Shown: positions 19,346 through 28,244, counted from the stretch's first letter. The stretch: 64,000 nt of DNA from Terriglobia bacterium (GCA_020073265.1 JAIQFN010000003.1:111433-175432); one strand, 5' to 3'. Numbers and translations are program-made. Notes: generated by a model not told the origin, from the letters alone.

Positions 19346-21718
19346 CTAGTTGTTCACCGCCGCCCGCTCCTCGATGCTACGGCAGATCCTGTGCAACTCG
19401 GCCTCCTCGATGGGTTTGGTCAGCACCAGAACTTCGCCGCCCCGGAACGACTGCGCCAGGTCGTTGTTGAACCCATCGGTCAACAACACCAGGCCGCCTA
19501 CGTGCCGGCGGACCCGCTCGAAAAACTCGACCCAATTCAGGCCCGGTAGACGCACCGCGCAGATCACCATGTCAAAGCGCACCCGCTCGACGATGTCGGC
19601 GGCTTCCTCGGCGCTCGAGACCGGGACCACGCGGTCCCCGCGATTTCCGAGCAACTGCACCAGTTGCCGCTGCACCTTGGTGTCGGGTTCGACGATCAGC
19701 ACGGTGAGCTGGCGGTCTGCATGGACCAGCTCGCCCGCCCCGTCGAGAGAACCCTGGGCGGATTCGGTGAGAGGCAACTCCACATCGAACCGGACTTGTG
19801 TCGGCGACATACGCACTACGCGGAATTCGCCGCCGTGGTTCTGTATGATGCCGCGGCAAACCCCCAGACCCAGGGCTCCCGAGCCGGCCGGATCGCCGTC
19901 CAGCGATTCGGTGCGGTGGAGCTCCGGCGAGCGCGTGGGATACGTAATTTCCACCAGCACCCGCTTGGCCAGCAGGCTGGTGGAAACGGTAATGGTCTTG
20001 TCGGTCGCTTCGGCGGCGGATTTCTCGGCGTCCACCAGCAGATTCAGCAGCACCTGTTCCAACTGGGCCGCCGACCCCATCACGATGGCGCGTTTCGGCG
20101 CCAGTTGGGATTGGATTTCGACTCCCTTGCCCTTCCGCTCCGGCGTCCGGAATCTCAACAGGCCCGAAAGAATCGCGTTCAGCTCCACCGGAGCCACCTC
20201 GGCCTGTTCCACTTTGCCGAACGAAACCAGTTGCGCCACGATCTCGGACGCGCGCCGCGCCTCGTTTCGAATGGACTCCAGCTCCTGATTGGGCTGCTCC
20301 AACTGGCGCGACTGCAGCTCAGAAGCCAGCACCACGATGGACTCGAGCGGCGAGCGCAACTCGTCGGCCACGTCGGAAATCAACTGTCCGGCGGCCGCCA
20401 GCTTTTCGCTGCGGAAGAGCTGCTCGCGGATGGAGTGCTGTTCCTGCAGCGTTAGGGCGGTGGCCACCTGGTTGGCCAGGTGCTGCATGGCCGCCTGCTC
20501 GGCCTGGCTGAAGTAATGGAAGTTCTCGGCGTGACGCACCTCCAGTACGCCCACCGGCTCGCTTTGCGCCAGCATCGGAACCAGGAGCAGCGAGCGCGTC
20601 GCGGCCACGCCCTCCTCTTTGCGGAAAAACGGGCTGCGGCGCGTATCCGGGATGGCGATGGGCGCGCGGCTCCGGAAGCAAGCCGCGACCGCCGACGCGA
20701 TGGACCCTTCCGGCGCCTCCGGATCGATGGTCTGAACCGCGGCATCGGTCGAATGCACGCTCTCCAGCACCTTGGTCCCGCGATTCTGAATGTACAGGCC
20801 CACCGCGGTAGCTTTGGAAAGCGCGGGCAGCGTGAGCGACAGCCGCCGCAGGATCTCCACCGGAGAAGTGGCCCGCACCACCTCTTCGCCCAGCGTGTTG
20901 AGCAGCCGGATCTGCTTGCGCAGCGCAGCCATGCGGCGCTCGCGGAACCACCAGATGGCCAGCAGCACCGCTCCCACGATCAGGGATGCCAGCAGCACCG
21001 GCGGCTCCAGGATCCAGCCCCGCTCCAGTATGGTTATGGATTGAGGACTGGCGATCAGGATTTGAAAAAACTGGTTGTACGGTGGCAGCGTGCAGTATTG
21101 GTTGCCGATGCCGGTCACCCGAATGCGGTCGCCCACCCGGTATCCGCTCAGTTGAGGCCCGGAATCGCGCCGCGTCCGAGGCAGAAACACCGCCAGATCC
21201 CTGGCGTTCTCGAGCAGGAGCATGTCTCCGCCCGCGTTTTGATCCTCGCTGGCCACCAGGGCCTCGGTAGTCACCAAAACGCCCAGGTAACGAAACGAAG
21301 CCAGCTCCGATACCTTGACTACTTTGGGCGCGGGCGGATCCGTGTGGTCCACCCGGTGGATGTCGCGCGGCAACAGGACCGGGCGGCCTCCACGCGTGGC
21401 CATGGTTCCATGCACTTCCACCCAGTCGCCCGGCGCGAGTCCCTTGAAGCGCCATTCCGCGCCTTCCAGCAACAACCCGTAAGCCGATGCGTCCTGAATC
21501 GGGAGGTAGTAGGAGGTGGATATCAGGATGGGCGCTGAGGAAACCTGCCCGCCGACCACCACTTCCTTGGCTTCGTTTGCGGGAGTGAAGTCGCGCCCCA
21601 CGCGCGCAGCCGCCTGCTCCAAGCTCAGGTGCATCTCGGCGGCAGTCGCCAGCCCGGGCCAGGCCAGCAACCCCGCCAGCGCCATAACACTCCAGATAAG
21701 CTTTGTTCTTTCAGCCAT
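19346..21718 (-). CDS. Hybrid sensor histidine kinase homologue with degenerate catalytic sites
   Basis: About 790 aa from the ATG at 21718 (MAERTKLIWSVMAL, signal-like); the frame is open further upstream but reads Cys-rich noise. Layout: periplasmic sensor region (about 30-245), one membrane segment (PPVLLASLIVGAVLLAIWWF), GAF domain (about 300-430), HisKA-like helices, HATPase-like domain and C-terminal receiver. The H-box reads VADELRSPLESI with Asp where the phospho-accepting His should be. The N-box reads NLLVDAEKSA (Asn to Asp). The G1 DxGxG motif is absent, although a G2-like GALGLGVCRGII is kept. The receiver reads DMVICAVRLPG with Ala at the phospho-Asp, though LTKP is kept. The frame is intact, so this is probably a pseudokinase scaffold or sensor. 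Confidence 0.8.
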   Translation of the reverse strand: MAERTKLIWSVMALAGLLAWPGLATAAEMHLSLEQAAARVGRDFTPANEAKEVVVGGQVSSAPILISTSYYLPIQDASAYGLLLEGAEWRFKGLAPGDWVEVHGTMATRGGRPVLLPRDIHRVDHTDPPAPKVVKVSELASFRYLGVLVTTEALVASEDQNAGGDMLLLENARDLAVFLPRTRRDSGPQLSGYRVGDRIRVTGIGNQYCTLPPYNQFFQILIASPQSITILERGWILEPPVLLASLIVGAVLLAIWWFRERRMAALRKQIRLLNTLGEEVVRATSPVEILRRLSLTLPALSKATAVGLYIQNRGTKVLESVHSTDAAVQTIDPEAPEGSIASAVAACFRSRAPIAIPDTRRSPFFRKEEGVAATRSLLLVPMLAQSEPVGVLEVRHAENFHYFSQAEQAAMQHLANQVATALTLQEQHSIREQLFRSEKLAAAGQLISDVADELRSPLESIVVLASELQSRQLEQPNQELESIRNEARRASEIVAQLVSFGKVEQAEVAPVELNAILSGLLRFRTPERKGKGVEIQSQLAPKRAIVMGSAAQLEQVLLNLLVDAEKSAAEATDKTITVSTSLLAKRVLVEITYPTRSPELHRTESLDGDPAGSGALGLGVCRGIIQNHGGEFRVVRMSPTQVRFDVELPLTESAQGSLDGAGELVHADRQLTVLIVEPDTKVQRQLVQLLGNRGDRVVPVSSAEEAADIVERVRFDMVICAVRLPGLNWVEFFERVRRHVGGLVLLTDGFNNDLAQSFRGGEVLVLTKPIEEAELHRICRSIEERAAVNN

Positions 21719-21942
21719 TTGGGGCACAAATCTCATTGGACGGTTCATCTTGTGGACACACCTGCAACACGCCTCGCAGACGGTCCAATAACCATGCCTC
21801 ATAGATCGGCTAAAACCGTACGAACTCCAACAACAGTCCGCCCAGTACGAACCAACTTTTTCAAGCCCGGAAACGGGATCATAGCACACAGCGGCCGAAC
21901 CGGGGGTGGCGATTCGCGCAACGCATGCTAGCATGGTTGGTT

Positions 21943-22049
21943 GTCAGGCTCCGGGCTTCGTGCAACGGACGGCTGTGAACCCCGCCAGGTCCGGAAGGAA
22001 GCAACGGTAGCAGTTTAGCCCGTGTGCCGCGGATTACCCGGGGTCTGGC
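21943..22049 (+). ncRNA. ffs: Signal recognition particle RNA (4.5S, small bacterial type)
   Basis: The conserved apical loop AGGTCCGGAAGGAAGCA is present, with the matching symmetric and asymmetric internal-loop strands (GTAGCA, CGTGTGCCG). The ends pair over 13 bases (GTCAGGCTCCGGG with CCCGGGGTCTGGC, allowing G-U), which sets the boundaries at 107 nt. It binds Ffh to target nascent membrane proteins. dnaX begins 24 bases downstream, an arrangement common in bacteria. Confidence 0.95.
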
Positions 22050-22073
22050 ATTATTTCTCCACCCAGCGCGTTC

Positions 22074-23648
22074 ATGTACCAGGTCATCGCCAGGAAATAC
22101 CGGCCCCAGTCTTTCGGTGAGCTGATCGGCCAGGAGCACGTCCGGACCACGCTCGAAAACGCCATCGCGCAGCAGCGCATCGCCCACGGATACATTTTTT
22201 CGGGCCAGCGCGGCACCGGAAAAACCACCGTGGCGCGGATTCTGGCGCGCTGTCTGAACTGCATTCAGGGTCCTACGGCCACCCCCTGCGGGGTGTGCGC
22301 GAGCTGCCAGGAAATCACCGGCGGCAACGCGCTGGACGTTATCGAAATCGACGCCGCCTCCAACCGCGGGATCAACGAAATGCGCGAGCTGCGCGAGAAC
22401 ATCCGCTACCGGCCGGCGCGCGACCGCTACAAGGTCTTCATCATCGACGAAGCGCATCAGATCACCAACGAGGCTTTTAACGCGCTGCTGAAGACGCTGG
22501 AAGAACCGCCCGAGTGGGTGGTGTTCGTGCTGTGCACCACCGAGGTCCACAAGATTCCGACCACCATTGCTTCGCGCTGCCAGCAGTTCAGTTTTCGTTC
22601 GGTGGATTTCGAAGAAGTGGTCAAGCGCATGGCCGAGATCTGCGCTCAGGAAGGCGTCCAGGCGGATCCCGAAGTGCTGAGCGTGCTGGCGCAGGTGGGC
22701 GAGGGCAGCGTGCGGGATTCCTTGTCGGCGCTCGATCAGGCCATCGCCTGCTGCGGCTCCAAGCTGGACGCCACCGAGGTGCGCGGCCTGTTGGGTTTGT
22801 TCTCGCTCGACTCGCTGCATGAGGTGACTAAAGCGCTCTCAGCCGACGATTCGCGCCGCATGCTCGACCTGGTGCTGGAACTCGATCGCAACGGCCGCAA
22901 CCTGCAGCACTTCTGCCGGGAACTGGCGCGCTACTTCCGCAATCTGCTGGTGGCCAAACTGGCCGGCGCCAACACGCCGCTGATTGCCGCCTCGCCGCGC
23001 GAGCAGGAGCGGCTGGCCGAGATCGCCGCAGGGTTCTCCGAAGAAGACCTCACGCGCTATCTGCAGCTCACGCTCGACCTGTTCAAGGACCTGCAGTTCT
23101 CGCTGCAACCGCGTTTGCATCTGGAGATCGGGCTGCTGCGGCTGGTGCAGGCCGGACGGCTCCTGCCGATCGAAGAAGCGTTGGCGAGCCTGGGCGGCGC
23201 CGGCAACCCGAGCCCCCCCAAGCCATCGGCGCCCAAGAAACCTGCGCCGCCAGCGGCGCCTCCGCCCGCACCGGTTCAATCCTCCGGCGACGCGCCCTGG
23301 AGGGACCGCCTGCACGCCACGCTGCTGGAACTGGGCATGCAATTCACCGCCGACGCCGTTGAGCATTCCACCGTCACCGAGGCGAAGGGCGAGCTGCACT
23401 TCACCACGCCCGAAGAATTCAAGCTGGCGATGAACGAAAAAGATATCCTGAAAGCGGTGCAAAAAATCGCCGGACGGCCGATGCGAATCAAGATTACGCT
23501 GGGAACCCCGCAGCCGGGCCCGACTGCGGCGGTCGCCCCGCCCGCGGACGACGTCTCCGAGCGCGCGCTGGCGCATCCTGAAGTGCGCCGGTTTCAAGAG
23601 ACCTTCCCGGACGCTCAGGTGCGCGTGGTGCGCAATCTAAAGGAATAG
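22074..23648 (+). CDS. dnaX: DNA polymerase III subunit gamma/tau
   Basis: A 524-aa clamp-loader ATPase. The N-terminus YQVIARKYRPQSFGELIGQE is diagnostic, followed by Walker A GQRGTGKTT, the zinc-binding Cys cluster CLNCIQGPTATPCGVCASC and the DEAH-like box IIDEAHQIT. A Pro/Ala-rich linker (about residues 378-402) leads to a short tau-like C-terminus. It loads the beta clamp and couples polymerase and helicase. ybaB and recR follow closely, a conserved operon. Confidence 0.96.
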   Translation: MYQVIARKYRPQSFGELIGQEHVRTTLENAIAQQRIAHGYIFSGQRGTGKTTVARILARCLNCIQGPTATPCGVCASCQEITGGNALDVIEIDAASNRGINEMRELRENIRYRPARDRYKVFIIDEAHQITNEAFNALLKTLEEPPEWVVFVLCTTEVHKIPTTIASRCQQFSFRSVDFEEVVKRMAEICAQEGVQADPEVLSVLAQVGEGSVRDSLSALDQAIACCGSKLDATEVRGLLGLFSLDSLHEVTKALSADDSRRMLDLVLELDRNGRNLQHFCRELARYFRNLLVAKLAGANTPLIAASPREQERLAEIAAGFSEEDLTRYLQLTLDLFKDLQFSLQPRLHLEIGLLRLVQAGRLLPIEEALASLGGAGNPSPPKPSAPKKPAPPAAPPPAPVQSSGDAPWRDRLHATLLELGMQFTADAVEHSTVTEAKGELHFTTPEEFKLAMNEKDILKAVQKIAGRPMRIKITLGTPQPGPTAAVAPPADDVSERALAHPEVRRFQETFPDAQVRVVRNLKE

Positions 23649-23652
23649 GAAC

Positions 23653-23961
23653 ATGAAACTTCCCGGAAACATGCAGGCCATGATGAAGCAGGCCGAGCAG
23701 ATGCAGAAGAAGCTGCAGGAGGAGATCGCGCTGATCCGCGTGGAGGCCTCTTCCGGCGGCGGCATGGTGACGGTGCACATGGACGGCAAGAAGAACGTCA
23801 CCGCCGTCAAGATCGACCCCGAAGTGGCCGGCGATGTCGAGATGCTGCAGGACATGGTGATGGCGGCCTTCAACGAGGCCTCGAAAAAAGTTGATGAAGC
23901 AGCCCAGGAAAAGATGGGCGGCCTGCTGGGCGGCTTGGGCCTGCCGCCGGGGATGTTCTGA
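23653..23961 (+). CDS. ybaB: YbaB/EbfC nucleoid-associated protein
   Basis: A 102-aa protein matching the YbaB/EbfC family in length and layout: a helical N-terminus rich in Met, Gln and Lys (MQAMMKQAEQMQKKLQEEI), a central beta core (GGGMVTVHMDGKKNVTAVKI) and a helical Gly-rich end. It binds DNA as a tweezer-like dimer. It lies 4 bases after dnaX and upstream of recR. A twin-hairpin-like element starts 1 base after its stop. Confidence 0.94.
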   Translation: MKLPGNMQAMMKQAEQMQKKLQEEIALIRVEASSGGGMVTVHMDGKKNVTAVKIDPEVAGDVEMLQDMVMAAFNEASKKVDEAAQEKMGGLLGGLGLPPGMF

Positions 23962-23962
23962 C

Positions 23963-24005
23963 GTGGGGCAGCCAATCCTGGCTGCAGCCGGCCTTTAGCC
24001 GGCGC
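23963..24005 (+). repeat. Twin-hairpin element of a second sequence type
   Basis: It begins GTGG like the 46-bp family. The first hairpin is GCAGCCA / TGGCTGC around a 4-base loop (ATCC) at the same offset, and the second is GCCGGC / GCCGGC around CTTTA. It starts 1 base after the ybaB stop and ends 7 bases before the recR ATG. Stems and loops differ in sequence from the four 46-bp copies, but the plan and placement match. Confidence 0.7.
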
Positions 24006-24012
24006 TCCGACC

Positions 24013-24612
24013 ATGCCCGACTTCGCCGAACCGCTCGCGCGCCTGATCCAGGAATTCAAACGCCTGCCCGGCATCGGCCAGAAGTCCGCGCAGCGCCTGG
24101 CATTCCATGTTTTACGCGCCCCCCGCGAGGACGCCCAGCACCTGGCGCAGGCGCTGGTGGATGTAAAGGACCAGCTCGGCATTTGCGAAGCCTGCAACAA
24201 CATCAGCGACGGCGAGCAGTGCAACTTCTGCCGCGATGCGCACCGGGATCGCACGGTCATCTGCGTGGTTGAAGAACCGCACAACATTCTGCCCATCGAA
24301 ACCACGCGCCAGTTCCATGGCCTCTATCACGTGTTGCACGGCGCGCTCTCGCCGTTGCGCGGCATCGGTCCGGAGCAACTGCGCATCGCCAACCTGGTGC
24401 AACGAATTCAATCCGGCGAGGTGAAAGAGCTGATCCTGGCGACCAATCCGACCGTGGAAGGCGAAGCCACCGCGGTCTATCTTTCCCGCCTGACGAAGCC
24501 GCTGGGCGTGAAGGTGACTCGCATCGCCATGGGCATCCCGGTAGGCAGCGACCTGGAATTCGCCGACGAAGTGACCATGGGCAAGTCCTTAGAGAACCGC
24601 CGCGAGATGTAG
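24013..24612 (+). CDS. recR: Recombination protein RecR
   Basis: A 199-aa RecR with an N-terminal helix-hairpin-helix ([17 protein letters not shown]), a four-Cys zinc finger ([16 protein letters not shown]) and a Toprim domain ([30 protein letters not shown]). With RecF/RecO it loads RecA at gaps. It is the last gene of the dnaX-ybaB-recR operon; a strong hairpin lies 22 bases downstream. Confidence 0.96.
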   Translation: MPDFAEPLARLIQEFKRLPGIGQKSAQRLAFHVLRAPREDAQHLAQALVDVKDQLGICEACNNISDGEQCNFCRDAHRDRTVICVVEEPHNILPIETTRQFHGLYHVLHGALSPLRGIGPEQLRIANLVQRIQSGEVKELILATNPTVEGEATAVYLSRLTKPLGVKVTRIAMGIPVGSDLEFADEVTMGKSLENRREM

Positions 24613-24634
24613 GCCGAAGTGCGGGGACCAGAGG

Positions 24635-24678
24635 ATTCCCGGAGCCGCAGTGAGCAGAAATCTGCGGACTCCGGGAAT
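24635..24678. other. Long imperfect inverted repeat after recR
   Basis: ATTCCCGGAGCCGCAG (24635-24650) pairs with CTGCGGACTCCGGGAAT (24662-24678), giving 16 pairs with one bulged A around an 11-base loop. No T-run follows, so it does not look like a classical intrinsic terminator; it could be a factor-dependent end, an RNA-processing site or a repeat remnant. Nothing coding was seen between 24612 and 24806. Confidence 0.6.
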
Positions 24679-24806
24679 AGCGAGCAACACCCCAAAGGGC
24701 TGCCCGCTTAAAAGGATCATAGTCCATCAGGGTGCGGGACGCAAACTGAAAACGGCGCTCATTGGCGTGCGCTATGCTTTCTAGTCAGAGTCACCAGGAG
24801 ATGCCC

Positions 24807-26291
24807 ATGTTGAAGACAACTTTGCTGCTCGTGACAACCTGCGCCGTGCTGGCGCAAACACCCGGCCAGCCTCCCGCCCGGCGGGCGCCGCAGGAGCCGA
24901 TGAAGCCGCTCTACGTTCTCGAAGATTCCTATCTGAAGTGGCGCTTGCTGCCGGCCGAGCAGGCCTACGCGGCCATCGACGGCACGCATCTCAAGGAATA
25001 CGTCAGCGACCAGACCGCCATCTCGCGCCGCTACCGCGATAGCGGGCACCAGTTCTGGGGACGCATCATCGGAACCGAAGCCGACGCCGAGAATGCCCGC
25101 TGGCTGACGGACAAATTTCGAAAAATCGGTCTCTCCGACGTGCGCGAGCAGTCCTTCGACTTACCGCCGCAGTGGATGCCGCAGTCCTGGAGCGTCTCAG
25201 TGGCGGGCGGCGGCAAGACGCTCGATCTGAGCACCGCCCAGCCCACCTATCTGACGCCCGCGACGCCCGCCGAAGGACTGGATCTCGAGGCGGTCGACGC
25301 CGGCTTTGCGACCGACGGCGATCTGGAGGGCCGCGATCTCCGCGGCAAGGCTGTGTTCTTCTACAGCACCGACTACATGTCGCGCCACAGCACCATCTCG
25401 GGCGGGGCCATCAAGAAGATCACGGACCGCAGCGCCGCCGCGATTTTCGTGACGTTGCTGATCCCGGGCAACCTGCGCTTCCAGTTTTATCCGGTCGGCA
25501 GCACGGCTCCGACCTTCGCCCTCGGCCTTCAGGACGGCCTGGCGGTTCGGGAAATGATCGGACGCGCGCGAGGCGCTGAGGCGCCCCACGTGAAGCTGCG
25601 GCTGGACGTCAAGACCGTTCCGGGGCTCAAGACCGCCACCATCTGGGGCACGCTTCCAGGAACCAGCGACGAGAACATCATGATCGTCGCGCATCGCGAC
25701 GGATGGTTCGAAGGCGCCAACGACAACGGGACCGGCGTGGCGACCATGCTCGGCCTGGCGGAATATTTCGCCAAGATCCCCAAGGAGCAGCGCCGTCGGA
25801 GCATTATATTGCTCGGCACCAGCGGCCATCACGACAACGCCGCCATGAGCGGGCGCTGGCTGGCCGACCACCAGGAGGCTTTCGCGAAGACCGCGCTGCT
25901 CATCAATTGCGAGCACACCGCGGCGACGCAGCTGGTTTCCTACAACGGCGTAATTCGAAAATCCAACGAGGCTACGCCGCTGATGTGGTTCGTGGGCGGC
26001 AGTCCGAAGCTGGAGCAGATCGTGGTGAAAGCCTACGATTCGTTCGGAGTGGCCACGTATGACACGCCGGAGCGGACGCCGGCCGGTGAAATCGGCCGCT
26101 ACTACCAGCATGCCGCGTCGTCGTTGCAGGTGATCGACACGGGCCTTTACTGGCACTCCGACCACGAGACCGCGGAGATCATCCCGCCCACCGAACTGGC
26201 GGCTACCACGCGCGCATACGCGAAAATCATCACCGACATCAACGCTCTGGACATCAAGGATCTGAAACGCGCGGCGCAGGGAACGCGCTAG
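24807..26291 (+). CDS. Secreted M28-like peptidase family protein with altered active site
   Basis: About 494 aa. The ATG at 24807 is chosen because AGGAG lies 6 bases upstream; the ATG at 24801 is too close. A signal peptide (MLKTTLLLVTTCAVLAQT) is followed by a PA-like inserted domain (about 150-250) and an M28-type domain with IMIVAHRDGWFEGANDNGTG, which supplies the His and Asp metal ligands. Where M28 enzymes have the Glu-Glu pair (general base and bridging ligand), this protein reads GTSGHHDNAAMSG. It may be inactive or use a different site. It was probably exported to the periplasm. Confidence 0.75.
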   Translation: MLKTTLLLVTTCAVLAQTPGQPPARRAPQEPMKPLYVLEDSYLKWRLLPAEQAYAAIDGTHLKEYVSDQTAISRRYRDSGHQFWGRIIGTEADAENARWLTDKFRKIGLSDVREQSFDLPPQWMPQSWSVSVAGGGKTLDLSTAQPTYLTPATPAEGLDLEAVDAGFATDGDLEGRDLRGKAVFFYSTDYMSRHSTISGGAIKKITDRSAAAIFVTLLIPGNLRFQFYPVGSTAPTFALGLQDGLAVREMIGRARGAEAPHVKLRLDVKTVPGLKTATIWGTLPGTSDENIMIVAHRDGWFEGANDNGTGVATMLGLAEYFAKIPKEQRRRSIILLGTSGHHDNAAMSGRWLADHQEAFAKTALLINCEHTAATQLVSYNGVIRKSNEATPLMWFVGGSPKLEQIVVKAYDSFGVATYDTPERTPAGEIGRYYQHAASSLQVIDTGLYWHSDHETAEIIPPTELAATTRAYAKIITDINALDIKDLKRAAQGTR

Positions 26292-26322
26292 CCGCGGCCA
26301 CGGCTTGAAACAGATTCCGACT

Positions 26323-26829
26323 TCACGCGCGCCCCGCGTCCAGCGTCGCGCGAATGTCCTTGAGCGTCACCACCAGCGTCATGCTTTCGGCGGGACACGG
26401 ATCGAATCCCAGTGCGATATAGAATCTTCGTGCATCTTCGGAGATCGCGTGGACAACCATCCCCCGAATCCCAATGGTGTCGGCGGCCTGAGCGACTCGC
26501 CGCGCCGCATCTCGAAACATGGCGCGTCCCAATCCCCGCCCTTGTAGGCTGCGATCCACCGCCAGCCGCGCCAGCACTACCACCGGGATTGGATCCGGCA
26601 TATTTCGCCGGAACTTCCCGGGAACGGTGGCCTGCGCGATGGCGCCGGAGGCGAGCGAGTAGTAGCCGACCACGCGCTTGCCTTCACACAGGACGTAGGT
26701 CCTGGAAGCGCCGCTGGCCTGATTCGCCCGCGCCCGGCGCGTGAGCCAATCGTCCAGGACAGCTTCACCCGAGGCGAAGCCTTCAATCTGATGATCGTCA
26801 CCTAGCGGTTCAGGCGGCGACAGAGCCAA
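26323..26829 (-). CDS. GNAT-family acetyltransferase toxin (TacT/AtaT-like)
   Basis: A 168-aa GNAT protein with the acetyl-CoA loop QGRGLGRAMFRDA and the late Tyr motif DARRFYIALGF. Length and the downstream position next to a DUF1778-type antitoxin match toxins such as TacT and AtaT, which acetylate aminoacyl-tRNA and block translation. The start is a TTG at 26829, 2 bases after the antitoxin stop, so toxin synthesis depends on coupled and probably weak initiation. Confidence 0.87.
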   Translation of the reverse strand: MALSPPEPLGDDHQIEGFASGEAVLDDWLTRRARANQASGASRTYVLCEGKRVVGYYSLASGAIAQATVPGKFRRNMPDPIPVVVLARLAVDRSLQGRGLGRAMFRDAARRVAQAADTIGIRGMVVHAISEDARRFYIALGFDPCPAESMTLVVTLKDIRATLDAGRA

Positions 26830-26831
26830 AC

Positions 26832-27116
26832 TTACTCCCAGGGTGCGGGCGTCCGCAGGCTCTTGATGAGGCGCTTATTGGGCCGCGGCGCAGCATCCAG
26901 ACGCGCCAGGAACTCGCGATACGCCTTAGGAGTCACGGCAAATACAGTGCGGTCCAGCAGCGTGTCCTCGGCGGCGCGACGGGCGGCGTCCAGCACAAAA
27001 TCGGTGCGGTTCTTGCCGGCGAGCTTTGCGGCTCGATCGATTAATTCGCGCACCTGCGGCTGGATGCGGATGTTGAGCGCCTCGCGCCTGGAGGTGTCCC
27101 GGGATGAAACACGCAT
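26832..27116 (-). CDS. DUF1778-type antitoxin (TacA/AtaR-like)
   Basis: A 94-aa protein with an N-terminal ribbon-helix-helix segment (ALNIRIQPQVRELIDRAAKL, then GKNRTDFVLDAARRAA) and a disordered C-terminus that should cover the GNAT toxin. Start at the ATG 27116, with AGGAG upstream; the longer frame to 27185 has no support. It would repress its own operon and neutralise the toxin. Confidence 0.87.
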   Translation of the reverse strand: MRVSSRDTSRREALNIRIQPQVRELIDRAAKLAGKNRTDFVLDAARRAAEDTLLDRTVFAVTPKAYREFLARLDAAPRPNKRLIKSLRTPAPWE

Positions 27117-27231
27117 AGGATCTCCTGCTGGTTCAGTATAGCAGCTTGTAATGACGTTGTCTTTACCTCGGGGCGCACCGGCCAACTCTGACCCGGGACT
27201 GCGCTAAACTCAGTGGATTGCGAGGCCACCG

Positions 27232-28095
27232 ATGCGCACCAGGCTACTGCCCCTGCTGCTTGCGATTCCGCTCATGACCAACGCCGAGAACGCTCCCATT
27301 GCGACTACCAAGCCCACGCTGGACGTCGGAATCATCGTCAGCGACATGGACCAAGCCAAAGCTTTCTATCGCGGCGTGCTGGGGCTGAAGGAAACCGCGC
27401 CGCTGCCGATGCCCGACGGCACCAGCATGATTCGCTACCTCTCCGGCACGGCCACGATAAAACTTCGGGCTTTTCCCAAAGCGCCGAAATACCCGGGGGG
27501 AATCCGCACCGCTGTTGGTTTCCGTCTGCTGACTCTATACTTCAGCGATCTCGGCCCTATCCTCCAGCGCTGGGCGGCGGCGGGCGGCGCCGAGCCACGC
27601 CGCAGCACTGGTCTCACCAAGGGTTCTCAGGTGGCGTTTCTCGCGGACCCCGATGGCAACCAGTTCGAACTGGTGGGTATGCCACCCGACATCGACGTCG
27701 CCGGCCTGGACAAGATTGCCGTCGGTTTGACGGTGTCCAATGTCGAGCGGTCGCGCGAGTTCTATGGCAAGGTTCTGGGCCTGTCCGAAGACGAGCCTGT
27801 CGCCCTGAGCGGCGCCAAAGAGTACCGCTTCATGGCCGGAAAGACCCAGATCAAGTTCTGGCCGGGATCGGGCGACAACCTGCCCAGTCACACGGGCAAC
27901 ATCACCGACGCCCTGGGCTTCCGGTATTTCACCTTCATGGTGAACGACTTAGACGCCACCGCGGCCCGGCTCAAGAGCGCCGGGGCCAAGATCGTGCTCG
28001 AACCGCGGGACTTCGGCGCCATCGCCCGTATCATGATGGTTTCCGATCCGGACGGCAACTGGATCGAGTTTGCGTCCGTCAAGCCGCGTCCCTGA
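27232..28095 (+). CDS. Exported VOC-family protein (two glyoxalase-like domains)
   Basis: A 287-aa protein with a signal peptide (MRTRLLPLLLAIPLMTNA) and two vicinal-oxygen-chelate modules. Module 1 covers about residues 30-155 (DVGIIVSDMDQAKAFYRGVL, DPDGNQFELVG) and module 2 about 160-285 (GLTVSNVERSREFYGKVLGL, DPDGNWIEF). Family members include glyoxalases, dioxygenases and resistance proteins; the reaction cannot be named. Export is unusual for a VOC protein. Confidence 0.83.
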   Translation: MRTRLLPLLLAIPLMTNAENAPIATTKPTLDVGIIVSDMDQAKAFYRGVLGLKETAPLPMPDGTSMIRYLSGTATIKLRAFPKAPKYPGGIRTAVGFRLLTLYFSDLGPILQRWAAAGGAEPRRSTGLTKGSQVAFLADPDGNQFELVGMPPDIDVAGLDKIAVGLTVSNVERSREFYGKVLGLSEDEPVALSGAKEYRFMAGKTQIKFWPGSGDNLPSHTGNITDALGFRYFTFMVNDLDATAARLKSAGAKIVLEPRDFGAIARIMMVSDPDGNWIEFASVKPRP

Positions 28096-28244
28096 CTGCG
28101 CTCGCGCTCGGCGGGGCCGCCTCGTTGTATACTCGCCTTGGGGCCTGATCCCAAAGTAAATCGAGGAAAACACTGAACGAAGTAACGCCAGCCTCCCGCC
28201 TCTCGCCTATTCAGGTTAGGGCATAGGCGGCGGCCGAAGTCAGC

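Noticed and set aside
21719..21934. Upstream extension of the degenerate kinase toward the SRP RNA gene
   Set aside because: The extension is Cys-rich with no family match and reaches close to the SRP RNA; the start at 21718 gives a proper signal-like N-terminus.
24635..24678. Intrinsic terminator for the dnaX operon
   Set aside because: The hairpin is strong but no U-tract follows, so it is listed only as an inverted repeat.
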